Source of the DNA: an uncultured Gammaproteobacteria bacterium
Lineage (GTDB): Bacteria; Pseudomonadota; Gammaproteobacteria; Pseudomonadales; Azotimanducaceae_A
Reading direction: 5' to 3'
Assembly (NCBI GenBank): GCA_913041025.1
Contig: CAJWGQ010000134.1
Coordinates: 1 to 7,813 of the forward strand
DNA: 7,813 nt
Shown in pieces: positions 1-6,490 of this stretch. The notes beneath the pieces are model-generated. The model was not told the origin of the DNA. It searched no databases and worked only from the letters and a program-made list of their open reading frames with translations. How positions within the stretch are numbered: position 1 is the first letter of the stretch; each line of letters begins with the position of its first letter. A program made the position numbers and the translations under genes.

Positions 1-26
1 TTAACGATGAACATAAGCGAAGAAAA

Positions 27-887
27 ATGTTATTTAGTATGACCGCTTTCGCCAGAGCCGAAGAAAACGATGGCGATCTGCAAATGACATGGGAAATCAA
101 GTCAGTGAATCATCGATTCTTAGAGACATACTTCAGAGTGCCGGATGCCCTTAGAGTTATCGAAACAAAAATAAGAGAGGTAACGCGTCAGAGCATAAAA
201 AGAGGCAAGGTCGATGGATTCCTGAAAATAGAACACCAATCAGAGGCTTCAGATATCAAAGTGAATGACGAAGTGTTAGAACAGTTAGTTTTATCAATAA
301 AGAAAGTCCAAGCCAAATTTAAAACTCGCGACGTAACCCCTATAGAAATTCTTCGGTGGCCAGGTTTACTGGAAGAGCAAGCAGATCCGGACCAAGAAAT
401 AGAAGACATGGCGATAAACCTTTACAAAGAAGCACTCGATAAATTAATCGCATACAGACAAAATGAGGGCGAACATCTCGAAAAAATAATTCGCTCCAAA
501 TTGAATGAAATTAATTTTATCGTCAATTCAATAAAATCAGACAGTAAGAACATTCAAATCGCCGCTAAAGAAAAACTTTTTCGGAGAATATCCGAATTAG
601 AAACGTCAGTGGACCCCGAAAGACTTGAACAAGAAATCACGATGCTAATACAAAAATCCGACATAACCGAGGAGCTAGACCGATTGTCTATCCATGTAGC
701 GGAAGGCATAAAAATCATAGAAGAGGAAGGAGGCCATGGAAGAAGACTCGATTTTCTAAGCCAAGAACTCAATCGAGAAAGCAATACTCTAGGCGCGAAA
801 GCGAGCACTCCGCAACTAAGCCAGCAAGCCATAGACCTTAAAGTCGCAGTCGAGCAGATACGTGAGCAAGTACAGAACATCGAATGA
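27..887 (+). CDS. yicC: YicC-family endoribonuclease
   Basis: The 286-residue product is collinear with E. coli YicC (about 287 residues), a member of a family shown to contain endoribonucleases; it should be cytoplasmic, with no signal peptide or membrane segment. Visible family landmarks are the N-terminal SMTAFAR (residues 4-10), WEIKSVNHRFLE (22-33), IKRGKVD (57-63), NEGEHL (146-151), SDITEELDRL (211-220) and the strongly conserved C-terminal block from GHGRRLDF (236-243) through NRESNTLGAKA (249-259) to the end. The start at 27 is chosen because MLFSMTAFAR matches the family N-terminus; an ATG at 39 would remove the first four residues. Only 26 bases lie upstream, with a purine-rich but weak ribosome site, so its promoter is not visible. 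The stop overlaps the gmk start in an ATGA, implying co-transcription and translational coupling. Family assignment is secure; the RNA substrate is unknown. Confidence 0.95.
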   Translation: MLFSMTAFARAEENDGDLQMTWEIKSVNHRFLETYFRVPDALRVIETKIREVTRQSIKRGKVDGFLKIEHQSEASDIKVNDEVLEQLVLSIKKVQAKFKTRDVTPIEILRWPGLLEEQADPDQEIEDMAINLYKEALDKLIAYRQNEGEHLEKIIRSKLNEINFIVNSIKSDSKNIQIAAKEKLFRRISELETSVDPERLEQEITMLIQKSDITEELDRLSIHVAEGIKIIEEEGGHGRRLDFLSQELNRESNTLGAKASTPQLSQQAIDLKVAVEQIREQVQNIE

Positions 888-1501
888 CAAAAGGTTTACT
901 TATTCTAATCTCTGCGCCTTCGGGAGCTGGAAAAACCAGCCTAGTTAACGAAATCATCGAGTTAGACAATCAGCTGATTAAATCAGTATCACACACTACT
1001 AGAGCAAGACGCTCTGGAGAGAAAGAAAAGATAGACTATTTTTTTACGACAGAAAGAGAATTTAGCCGGATGGTCTCGGATGACGAGTTTATGGAGCATG
1101 CAAACGTTTTTGGAAACTTTTATGGAACTTCCAAAAAATACGTAGAGGAAAATCTAGATTTTGGGTTAGACGTCATCCTCGAAATAGATTGGCAAGGAGC
1201 TCAGCAAATTCAATCGGTTAAACCCGACGCAATATCAATATTTATAGTACCGCCTACCAAGCAGGAACTCGAAAAGCGACTACGGAACAGAGGAAAGGAT
1301 TCAGAGGAGACTATTTCAAATCGACTGTCTCAAGCAACATCAGATATTAAGAAAGCGCGCAACTATAACTACGTTGTTGTCAACGACTCCTTTGAAATCG
1401 CGACCAACCAACTCTTAACAATCGTCCGGGCGGAAAGGCTTAAAGCAAACCACCAAATTAAAAATAACGAAACGTTAGCCTTTCTATTGTCACCCAAATA
1501 A
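884..1501 (+). CDS. gmk: Guanylate kinase
   Basis: Cytoplasmic enzyme that phosphorylates GMP or dGMP with ATP to the diphosphate, an essential step in guanine nucleotide synthesis and salvage. The 205-residue length is normal. Visible motifs are the P-loop PSGAGKTS (12-19), the GMP-binding segment SVSHTTRARRSGE (34-46), GNFYGTS (77-83), EIDWQGAQQI (100-109), the lid region RLRNRGKDSEE (132-142) and the final VVVNDSF (164-170), where E. coli has NDDF, a mild substitution. The ATG is in the four-base overlap ATGA with yicC; no strong Shine-Dalgarno precedes it, so reinitiation by ribosomes finishing yicC is likely (inference). It lies upstream of rpoZ and spoT; Gmk makes GDP, which SpoT-type enzymes use directly and, once phosphorylated, as GTP. 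Confidence 0.98.
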   Translation: MTKGLLILISAPSGAGKTSLVNEIIELDNQLIKSVSHTTRARRSGEKEKIDYFFTTEREFSRMVSDDEFMEHANVFGNFYGTSKKYVEENLDFGLDVILEIDWQGAQQIQSVKPDAISIFIVPPTKQELEKRLRNRGKDSEETISNRLSQATSDIKKARNYNYVVVNDSFEIATNQLLTIVRAERLKANHQIKNNETLAFLLSPK

Positions 1502-1515
1502 ACGATAGGTAGAAT
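1487..1515 (+). promoter_or_regulatory. Candidate sigma70 promoter for rpoZ-spoT
   Basis: TTGTCA at 1487-1492 (5 of 6 matches to the -35 consensus) and TAGAAT at 1510-1515 (5 of 6 to the -10 consensus) are separated by exactly 17 bases. The -35 lies inside the last codons of gmk and the -10 in the 49-base gap before rpoZ, so transcription would begin near 1520-1523, about 30 bases before the rpoZ start. The bases just after the -10 (TCCGGC) are GC-rich, a trait of promoters repressed by ppGpp and DksA. This is a consensus match by eye; activity and regulation are inferred. Confidence 0.6.
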
Positions 1516-1550
1516 TCCGGCTCCCTCAGTTCGAAAAAAGAGATCCTTTA

Positions 1551-1859
1551 ATGGCTAGAGTTACCGTCGAAGATTGCCTGGAAAACGTCGAAAATCGTTT
1601 TGAACTAGTAATGCTAGCAAGCAGGAGAGCTCGAGGTCTTAGAAGATTTGGAAATGACGCACTCGTACCTGAGGAAAACGATAAACCTACGGTTATTGCT
1701 CTCCGAGAAATTGCAGAGGGCCTAATCTCGCATGAAATATTGGACAATCAAGAGATTTCAGCCGAAGATGAGTTAGGCGATTTCGAAGAACTAGCTAATG
1801 AAGATGACAACAGATCAATACAAGAGAAACTTCTTCAAGAGCTAGGAGATGCGAAGTAA
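1551..1859 (+). CDS. rpoZ: RNA polymerase omega subunit
   Basis: Small subunit that binds the beta-prime subunit, aids core assembly and, in E. coli, forms one of the two ppGpp binding sites together with beta-prime. The first 60 residues are typical: [10 protein letters not shown] (1-10), [14 protein letters not shown] (15-28), then [16 protein letters not shown] (43-58). At 102 residues it is about ten longer than the E. coli protein; the extra length is in the acidic C-terminal tail (residues 69-102, rich in Glu and Asp), which is variable in the family. A purine-rich site (AAAGAGA, about 1537-1543) sits 7 bases before the ATG. The stop overlaps the spoT start by 11 bases, the usual gammaproteobacterial pairing. 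The candidate promoter at 1487-1515 could express it independently of gmk. Confidence 0.97.
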   Translation: MARVTVEDCLENVENRFELVMLASRRARGLRRFGNDALVPEENDKPTVIALREIAEGLISHEILDNQEISAEDELGDFEELANEDDNRSIQEKLLQELGDAK

Positions 1860-4035
1860 GACCAACGACTCCTTTTTCTTAAAGGCGCTCGCCAAAAGCG
1901 CTAAAAATCAGAAAGTAGCGGCCCCTGCAGACCTAGCAGTCCTATGCAGTAATTTATCCTATCTTACAAAATCCCAGCTTGACTTGGTAAAAGACGCACA
2001 CCAATTTGCGAGTGAAGTGCACAAAGACCAAAAAAGACGTACCGGTCATCCTTACATCACACATCCTTCGGCAGTCGCTCTAATACTAACCGAAATGAAA
2101 ATGGATCATGAAACAATCATGGCCGCCCTACTCCATGACGTTATTGAAGATTCGGAAATCAACAAATCAAGTCTAGCGAAGCGTTTTGGTCGTGCGGTTT
2201 CTGAGATCGTCGATGGCGTTTCGAAACTGAGTAAAATTTTCGACAGCCAAGCTCAAGCACAAGCCGAGAATTTTCAGAAAATGGCATTGGCGATGGCTAA
2301 AGATATTAGGGTTATCTTAGTGAAAATCGCTGACCGATTGCACAATATGAGAACTATCGGTGTTATGTCAGACGAACAACGAAGACGTATTGCTAGAGAG
2401 ACATTAGATTTCTATGCGCCTATAGCAAATCGACTAGGAATGAATAATTTAAAAAACGAATTAGAGGAACTGGCATTTCAAGCTCTCTATCCGTTAAGAG
2501 CCGAAGCAATAACTTCCGCGGTTGATTCAAGAAGCAACAAGAAAGAACTCATGGACGAAGTAACAGGTTCTATTTTAGCCGCACTAAATCGCGAGGGTAT
2601 TAACGCGGAAGTAATCAGCCGAAAAAAAAATGCGTATTCCATATACAAAAAAATGAAAGCACAAAGGAAATCGTTTTCCGAAATAATGGACGTGTTTGGA
2701 ATACGGATCATCGTCGATCAAGTGGACTCCTGCTATCGGGCATTAGGTGTAGCACACAATCTCTACAAACCAGTACCTGCAAGATTTAAAGACTATATTT
2801 CTATTCCAAAAATTAATGGCTACCAATCTCTTCACACCAGCCTAATCACCTTAGAAGGCGCTCCCTTAGAAGTTCAAATCCGAACGAAACAAATGGCGGC
2901 TGTTGCAGACAACGGAATCGCAGGCCATTGGCTATATAAAACTGGCGATGCTAATGCGGACGCAAGTCAAAAAAGAGCGCACCAGTGGGTACAGGAATTA
3001 TTAGAGCTTCAAAAGAGAGCGGGCAACCCTCTAGAATTCATCGAGCATTTAAAAGTAGATTTGTTCACAGATGAAGTCTACGTGTTTACACCAGATGGCG
3101 AGATTATGGAATTGCCCAGGGGTGCATGCGCCATCGATTTTGCGTACGGGGTTCATACAGATATTGGGAATAGCTGCGTTGCGTGCAGAGTTGATCGTAG
3201 TTTTGCGCCCCTATCTATGCAGTTAGAGTCTGGGCAAAGTGTTGAAATCATTTCTTCGGACGAGGCGAGACCAAACCCCGATTGGTTAACTTTTGTTGTC
3301 ACCTCAAAAGCGAGGTCAGCCATTAGAATGGCGCTCAAAAACCAACAAGAAGGCGAGTCGATTGCCCTAGGAAGAAAATTACTAAATAGAGCCTTACTAA
3401 ATGCAAACACCTCTATCAATAAACTAGACTTTCGTCGGCTAAGAAAGGTGTTCAATGAAATGGGCGTCAGAAAGCTTAACGAGCTTCTAGGCGCTATAGG
3501 AAATGGCGACCTAATGGCTTATGTCGCCGCCCAAAAATTGCTTGCTGCAGATAATCCGGAATACGAAGCGGTAACTGTTGAAGGAGGCGGACCTGTCGCA
3601 ATCAGAGGAGGCGAGGGGCTTATAATCAACTATGCGAGGTGCTGCGGCCCGGTCCCAGGCGATCCTATAATGGGTCATATGACACCAGGGAAAGGCCTAG
3701 TTGTTCATATCGAGTCCTGTCCAAATATAAATGAATTTAGAAGAAAAGCTTCACGAGAAATTATCCCCGCTAGATGGACAGTCAAAACAGAGGGAGAGTT
3801 TCAAACTGCTCTTAGACTCAACGTATCTAGACGAAAAGGCATACTAGCTCAAATCGCTTCGGAGATTTCAGATGCCGAAGCCGGCCTCGAAGCGATAAAT
3901 ACAGAGGAGCGAAATGCAGAGATCAGTACAATCGACGTTGCCCTGACAGTAAAAAACAGATCTCATCTTGCAAAAGTCATGAGGCGCTTACGAAACGAAG
4001 TTGCAGTTATAAATATAAACAGGAAAGGCCAGTAA
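1849..4035 (+). CDS. spoT: Bifunctional (p)ppGpp synthetase/hydrolase SpoT
   Basis: Long RelA/SpoT homologue that degrades, and probably also makes, the alarmone (p)ppGpp in the cytoplasm. Domains in order: HD hydrolase (about 45-200) with THP (H72), HDVIED (96-101) and ADRLHNMRT (161-169); synthetase (about 255-365) with FGIRIIVD (283-290), RFKD (312-315, the charge pattern of bifunctional Rel/SpoT rather than the EXDD of RelA), GYQSLHT (324-330) and EVQIRT (341-346); TGS (about 405-467); a zinc-finger-like region with [10 protein letters not shown] (597-606) and C624; and a C-terminal ACT domain (about 650-725). All hydrolase and synthetase motifs I can check are intact. At 728 residues it is about 26 longer than E. 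coli SpoT because of a basic N-terminal extension. No other ATG precedes the HD domain, so ATG 1849 is the only plausible start; it overlaps rpoZ by 11 bases with AAGAG 7 bases before it. A run of nine A lies between the two catalytic domains. Confidence 0.97.
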   Translation: MRSKTNDSFFLKALAKSAKNQKVAAPADLAVLCSNLSYLTKSQLDLVKDAHQFASEVHKDQKRRTGHPYITHPSAVALILTEMKMDHETIMAALLHDVIEDSEINKSSLAKRFGRAVSEIVDGVSKLSKIFDSQAQAQAENFQKMALAMAKDIRVILVKIADRLHNMRTIGVMSDEQRRRIARETLDFYAPIANRLGMNNLKNELEELAFQALYPLRAEAITSAVDSRSNKKELMDEVTGSILAALNREGINAEVISRKKNAYSIYKKMKAQRKSFSEIMDVFGIRIIVDQVDSCYRALGVAHNLYKPVPARFKDYISIPKINGYQSLHTSLITLEGAPLEVQIRTKQMAAVADNGIAGHWLYKTGDANADASQKRAHQWVQELLELQKRAGNPLEFIEHLKVDLFTDEVYVFTPDGEIMELPRGACAIDFAYGVHTDIGNSCVACRVDRSFAPLSMQLESGQSVEIISSDEARPNPDWLTFVVTSKARSAIRMALKNQQEGESIALGRKLLNRALLNANTSINKLDFRRLRKVFNEMGVRKLNELLGAIGNGDLMAYVAAQKLLAADNPEYEAVTVEGGGPVAIRGGEGLIINYARCCGPVPGDPIMGHMTPGKGLVVHIESCPNINEFRRKASREIIPARWTVKTEGEFQTALRLNVSRRKGILAQIASEISDAEAGLEAINTEERNAEISTIDVALTVKNRSHLAKVMRRLRNEVAVININRKGQ
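2622..2630 (+). repeat. A9 homopolymer run inside spoT
   Basis: Nine consecutive A residues span codons 258-261 of spoT, between the hydrolase domain and the synthetase core; a second run of seven A follows at 2647-2653. Bacterial RNA polymerase is known to slip on runs of about this length. Loss of one A leads to a TGA at 2654-2656 (268-residue product); gain of one A leads to a TAA at 2787-2789. Both would keep the HD hydrolase and lose the synthetase and regulatory domains. The run is directly visible; slippage is inferred. Confidence 0.9.
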
Positions 4036-4040
4036 CAAAA

Positions 4041-4046
4041 AGGAGG
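4041..4046 (+). promoter_or_regulatory. Perfect Shine-Dalgarno placing the ridA start at ATA 4053
   Basis: AGGAGG is the strongest ribosome-binding site seen at any gene start in the window and lies 5 bases after the spoT stop codon. The ATG of ridA at 4077 is 30 bases away, too far for normal initiation. The codon six bases after the site, ATA at 4053, is in frame with ridA and gives a protein whose N-terminus matches the family length. No ATG, GTG or TTG occurs in that frame between the site and 4077. Confidence 0.75.
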
Positions 4047-4052
4047 CTAGAG

Positions 4053-4436
4053 ATAAAAGAAGAAATAAAAAGTAATATGGCCCCCAGAGCCATAGGGCCA
4101 TATTCGCAAGCCATTAAGTCACTGGGCGAAAGAATGTTTTTCATTTCGGGACAAATACCACTCAAACCCAATAAAGACCAAATTGAATCCACGGATTTTA
4201 TCGAGCAAGCAAACCAAGCATTTGAGAACCTTACCCAAATCATTGCAGCGGCTAAATGTGAGGTAGACGATGTTGTTAAACTCACAATCTACCTCTCCGA
4301 CCTCAAAAATTTTGATGCTTTAAATCAAATAATGGCTAACCACTTTAACGAACCGTTTCCTGCTCGCTCAACAATCGAAGTATCAGCTTTACCTAAAGGG
4401 GCTCTAGTAGAAATAGACGCTATTTTAGTGAGATAG
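4053..4436 (+). CDS. ridA: RidA (YjgF/YER057c/UK114) enamine/imine deaminase
   Basis: Small cytoplasmic enzyme, trimeric in the family, that hydrolyses reactive enamine/imine intermediates such as 2-aminoacrylate released by PLP-dependent dehydratases. Motifs: AIGPYSQA, SGQIPLKP, and near the end FPARSTIEVSALPKGA with the arginine equivalent to catalytic Arg105 of E. coli RidA, followed by VEIDAI. From the first ATG (4077) the product is 119 residues and lacks the usual first strand. Reading from ATA at 4053 adds IKEEIKSN, giving 127 residues (E. coli 128); the first 11 residues up to the conserved AP then align with E. coli without a gap, and a perfect AGGAGG lies six bases upstream. I therefore place the start at 4053. 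A conservative annotation would use 4077-4436. The gene follows spoT by 17 bases and precedes recG by four, so co-transcription is likely. Function is confident; the start is inferred. Confidence 0.93.
   Translation: MKEEIKSNMAPRAIGPYSQAIKSLGERMFFISGQIPLKPNKDQIESTDFIEQANQAFENLTQIIAAAKCEVDDVVKLTIYLSDLKNFDALNQIMANHFNEPFPARSTIEVSALPKGALVEIDAILVR
4074..4104 (+). repeat. Perfect 10-bp inverted repeat over the ridA ATG
   Basis: AATATGGCCC (4074-4083) and GGGCCATATT (4095-4104) are exact reverse complements separated by 11 bases. In mRNA they would form a 10-bp stem, half of it G-C pairs, with the ATG at 4077 buried in the 5' arm. The right arm encodes the conserved Gly-Pro-Tyr of RidA, so part of the symmetry may be forced by coding. 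It could be a translation-control hairpin, a dyad binding site, or chance. No T-run follows, so it is not an intrinsic terminator. Confidence 0.7.
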
Positions 4437-4440
4437 AAAT

Positions 4441-6471
4441 ATGGGGCTAAATCCTTACGGCAACGTAACTGTTATCTCAGGAGTTGGTCCAAAAACTCAA
4501 GCCGAGCTGCGGAACTTGGGAATCGAAACCTGCCTCGATCTCTTACTCCATCTTCCCATTCGCTACCAAGATCGTTCCAAAATCACCCCTATAACTCAGC
4601 TACTAGTTGGAGAAGAAGCCGTGATTGAAGGCACCGTAGTATCGACCTCTGTCTCCTACAGAGGAAGACGCAACCTGGAATGTGTTGTTCAAGACGAAGA
4701 AACAAAAATAACACTCAGGTTTTTTTTCTTTAACAAGCATCAACAGGCCGCCCTGAATCAAGGCGTATGGATAAGAGCTTTTGGGACCGTAAAACCCTGG
4801 GGTAAATCAATAACAATGATTCATCCCGAGTACAAATCTTTTAGAAATAAACCTAATCCACCCGATCTAAAATTGACTCCTGTCTACTCAACTACAAAAG
4901 GCATCACCCAAAACAAGCTTCGCGGACTTGCTCAGTCAATGACTGACCTTGAATGGTCAGAAGGAAGTGGCGCGCCTTATCAAAAACTAAAGCTCCTGCA
5001 TTCACCACCCAATAGAATGGAAGTGAGAGAAATTGAGGAACTTAGAGAAGAGGTTGCTCTCGACGAATTAACCGCTCATTACATTCTGACAAAACAAAGA
5101 TCTAATGAAAGAATGAATCAAAAGGCAAAGCCACTCCCTCGATCCATTGGCTTAGGTAAACAGCTTTTGGCACGACTTGGATTTAACCTCACCTTAGCTC
5201 AAGCGAAGGTAACCAAAGAAATCTTATTGGATTTAGAGAAACCCTATCCAATGCTCCGGCTCCTTCAAGGTGATGTTGGTTCAGGAAAAACTATAATTGC
5301 CGCCTTCGCAGCCATTCGGGCGATCGAACAAGGTAATCAAGTCGCTTTACTCGCCCCTACAGAGTTGTTGGCGGAACAACATTTCAACAACTTTCTCGAA
5401 TGGCTAGATCCCTTGAATATTCGGGTCTGTGCACTGACAGGCAAGACTAGCAAAAAAGTACTTACCAAACTGCTCGGTCAAATTGAAAAGGGAGAATGGG
5501 ACCTCGTCATTGGCACCCACGCCATTTTTCAAGAGAGAGTGACCTTTAGAAATTTGGTACTAACTCTCATCGACGAACAACATCGATTCGGTGTCCATCA
5601 AAGAATGTCCTTACTCAAAAAGGCCCCCGACGGCTTAAGTACGCACCAGTTAATCATGACTGCAACACCTATCCCAAGAACGCTCACCATGGCGCTCTAC
5701 GGGGATATGGACGTTTCGATCATCAACGAGTTACCAAAGGGAAGAAAACCAATTCAGACACAAATAATAGACTCAGATAAAAGAGAGTTTCTATATGGAA
5801 AAGTTGACGAAGCGGTAAACAAGGGTCAGCAAGTTTATTGGGTGTGCACCCTGATTGAAGAATCTGACTCAATAAATGCGAATCCTGCAATGGAAGTCCA
5901 TCGAGAACTCCTAAACTTGAAAAGAAGGCTTCGAATTGGCTTGCTCCACGGGCAGCTCAACGCCCAAGAAAAATCAGAGAGAATGTCTGCTTTCAAAAGT
6001 GGTGAATTAGATGTTTTGGTGTCGACCACCATAGTTGAAGTTGGAGTCGACGTACCGAATGCGACGCTCATGATCATCGAAAATGCTAGCAGACTTGGCC
6101 TGGCTCAGCTCCATCAGCTACGCGGTCGAATAGGCAGAGGTAATGCAGCAAGCCACTGTATTCTTTTGTCGCAAACTTCTGATAGCCTCCTTAGTCAGCA
6201 GCGCCTAGCGGCCATGAATAACAGTCAAGACGGATTTTTTCTTGCTGAACAAGACCTCAAAATAAGAGGACCAGGTGATGTGTTAGGCACTCGACAATCT
6301 GGAGAGGAAAGCTTTAGGCTAGCCGATCTAGCCAATCATTCGCATCTCATTTCAAAAGCAATTGAAAGAGGCGACAACTTGCTAGGATCAAAGACACTAG
6401 AAGCGCGGCAGGAAATCATTGGCTTACTGTCCACTTGGAATCGCAGACAGCAACAATTACTTCAAGCCTGA
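4441..6471 (+). CDS. recG: ATP-dependent DNA helicase RecG
   Basis: Superfamily 2 translocase that regresses stalled forks and remodels Holliday junctions, R-loops and D-loops. The product is 676 residues against 693 in E. coli, collinear throughout. Domains: helix-hairpin-like N-terminus with ISGVGPKTQAELRNLGI (12-28); wedge OB-fold (about 55-135) with GRRNLECVV (75-83), RFFFFN (93-98) and MIHPEY (126-131); helicase lobe 1 with LQGDVGSGKT (275-284, Walker A), PTELLAEQH (306-314), IDEQHRFG (377-384, DEQH box) and TATPIPRT (407-414); lobe 2 with TTIVEVGVDVPNA (529-541) and QLRGRIGRG (559-567, motif VI); then the translocation motif IRGPGDVLGTRQSG (608-621). Catalytic motifs are intact. The ATG at 4441 is four bases after the ridA stop, and an in-frame TGA at 4429 excludes earlier starts; the ribosome site is weak (GTGAGA), suggesting coupling to ridA. 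A run of eight T encodes the Phe stretch. Confidence 0.98.
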   Translation: MGLNPYGNVTVISGVGPKTQAELRNLGIETCLDLLLHLPIRYQDRSKITPITQLLVGEEAVIEGTVVSTSVSYRGRRNLECVVQDEETKITLRFFFFNKHQQAALNQGVWIRAFGTVKPWGKSITMIHPEYKSFRNKPNPPDLKLTPVYSTTKGITQNKLRGLAQSMTDLEWSEGSGAPYQKLKLLHSPPNRMEVREIEELREEVALDELTAHYILTKQRSNERMNQKAKPLPRSIGLGKQLLARLGFNLTLAQAKVTKEILLDLEKPYPMLRLLQGDVGSGKTIIAAFAAIRAIEQGNQVALLAPTELLAEQHFNNFLEWLDPLNIRVCALTGKTSKKVLTKLLGQIEKGEWDLVIGTHAIFQERVTFRNLVLTLIDEQHRFGVHQRMSLLKKAPDGLSTHQLIMTATPIPRTLTMALYGDMDVSIINELPKGRKPIQTQIIDSDKREFLYGKVDEAVNKGQQVYWVCTLIEESDSINANPAMEVHRELLNLKRRLRIGLLHGQLNAQEKSERMSAFKSGELDVLVSTTIVEVGVDVPNATLMIIENASRLGLAQLHQLRGRIGRGNAASHCILLSQTSDSLLSQQRLAAMNNSQDGFFLAEQDLKIRGPGDVLGTRQSGEESFRLADLANHSHLISKAIERGDNLLGSKTLEARQEIIGLLSTWNRRQQQLLQA

Positions 6472-6490
6472 ACACGCTCGAAAATTTGTA

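Noticed and set aside
1..26. Left edge sequence as a possible divergent gene start or yicC promoter.
   Set aside because: Only 26 bases are visible; a minus-strand ATG occurs but too few codons remain to support any gene, and no promoter pair can fit.
554..880. Minus-strand open frame of 108 codons opposite yicC.
   Set aside because: It lies wholly antisense to a confidently assigned gene, has low-complexity Ser/Arg/Leu-rich composition and no recognisable family features.
3153..3455. Minus-strand open frame of 100 codons opposite spoT.
   Set aside because: It is antisense to conserved SpoT coding sequence (TGS and helical domains), with no family resemblance.
4008..4019. AT-rich TATAAATATAAA near the end of spoT as a possible ridA promoter.
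   Set aside because: The sequences at the proper -35 distances show no resemblance to TTGACA, and AT-rich words are common here.
4007..4285. Minus-strand open frame of 92 codons opposite ridA.
   Set aside because: It is a shadow of the ridA reading frame without its own supporting features.
4720..4727. Run of eight T in recG as a slippage or terminator signal.
   Set aside because: It encodes part of a plausible RecG Phe stretch, has no preceding hairpin, and is shorter than typical slippage runs.
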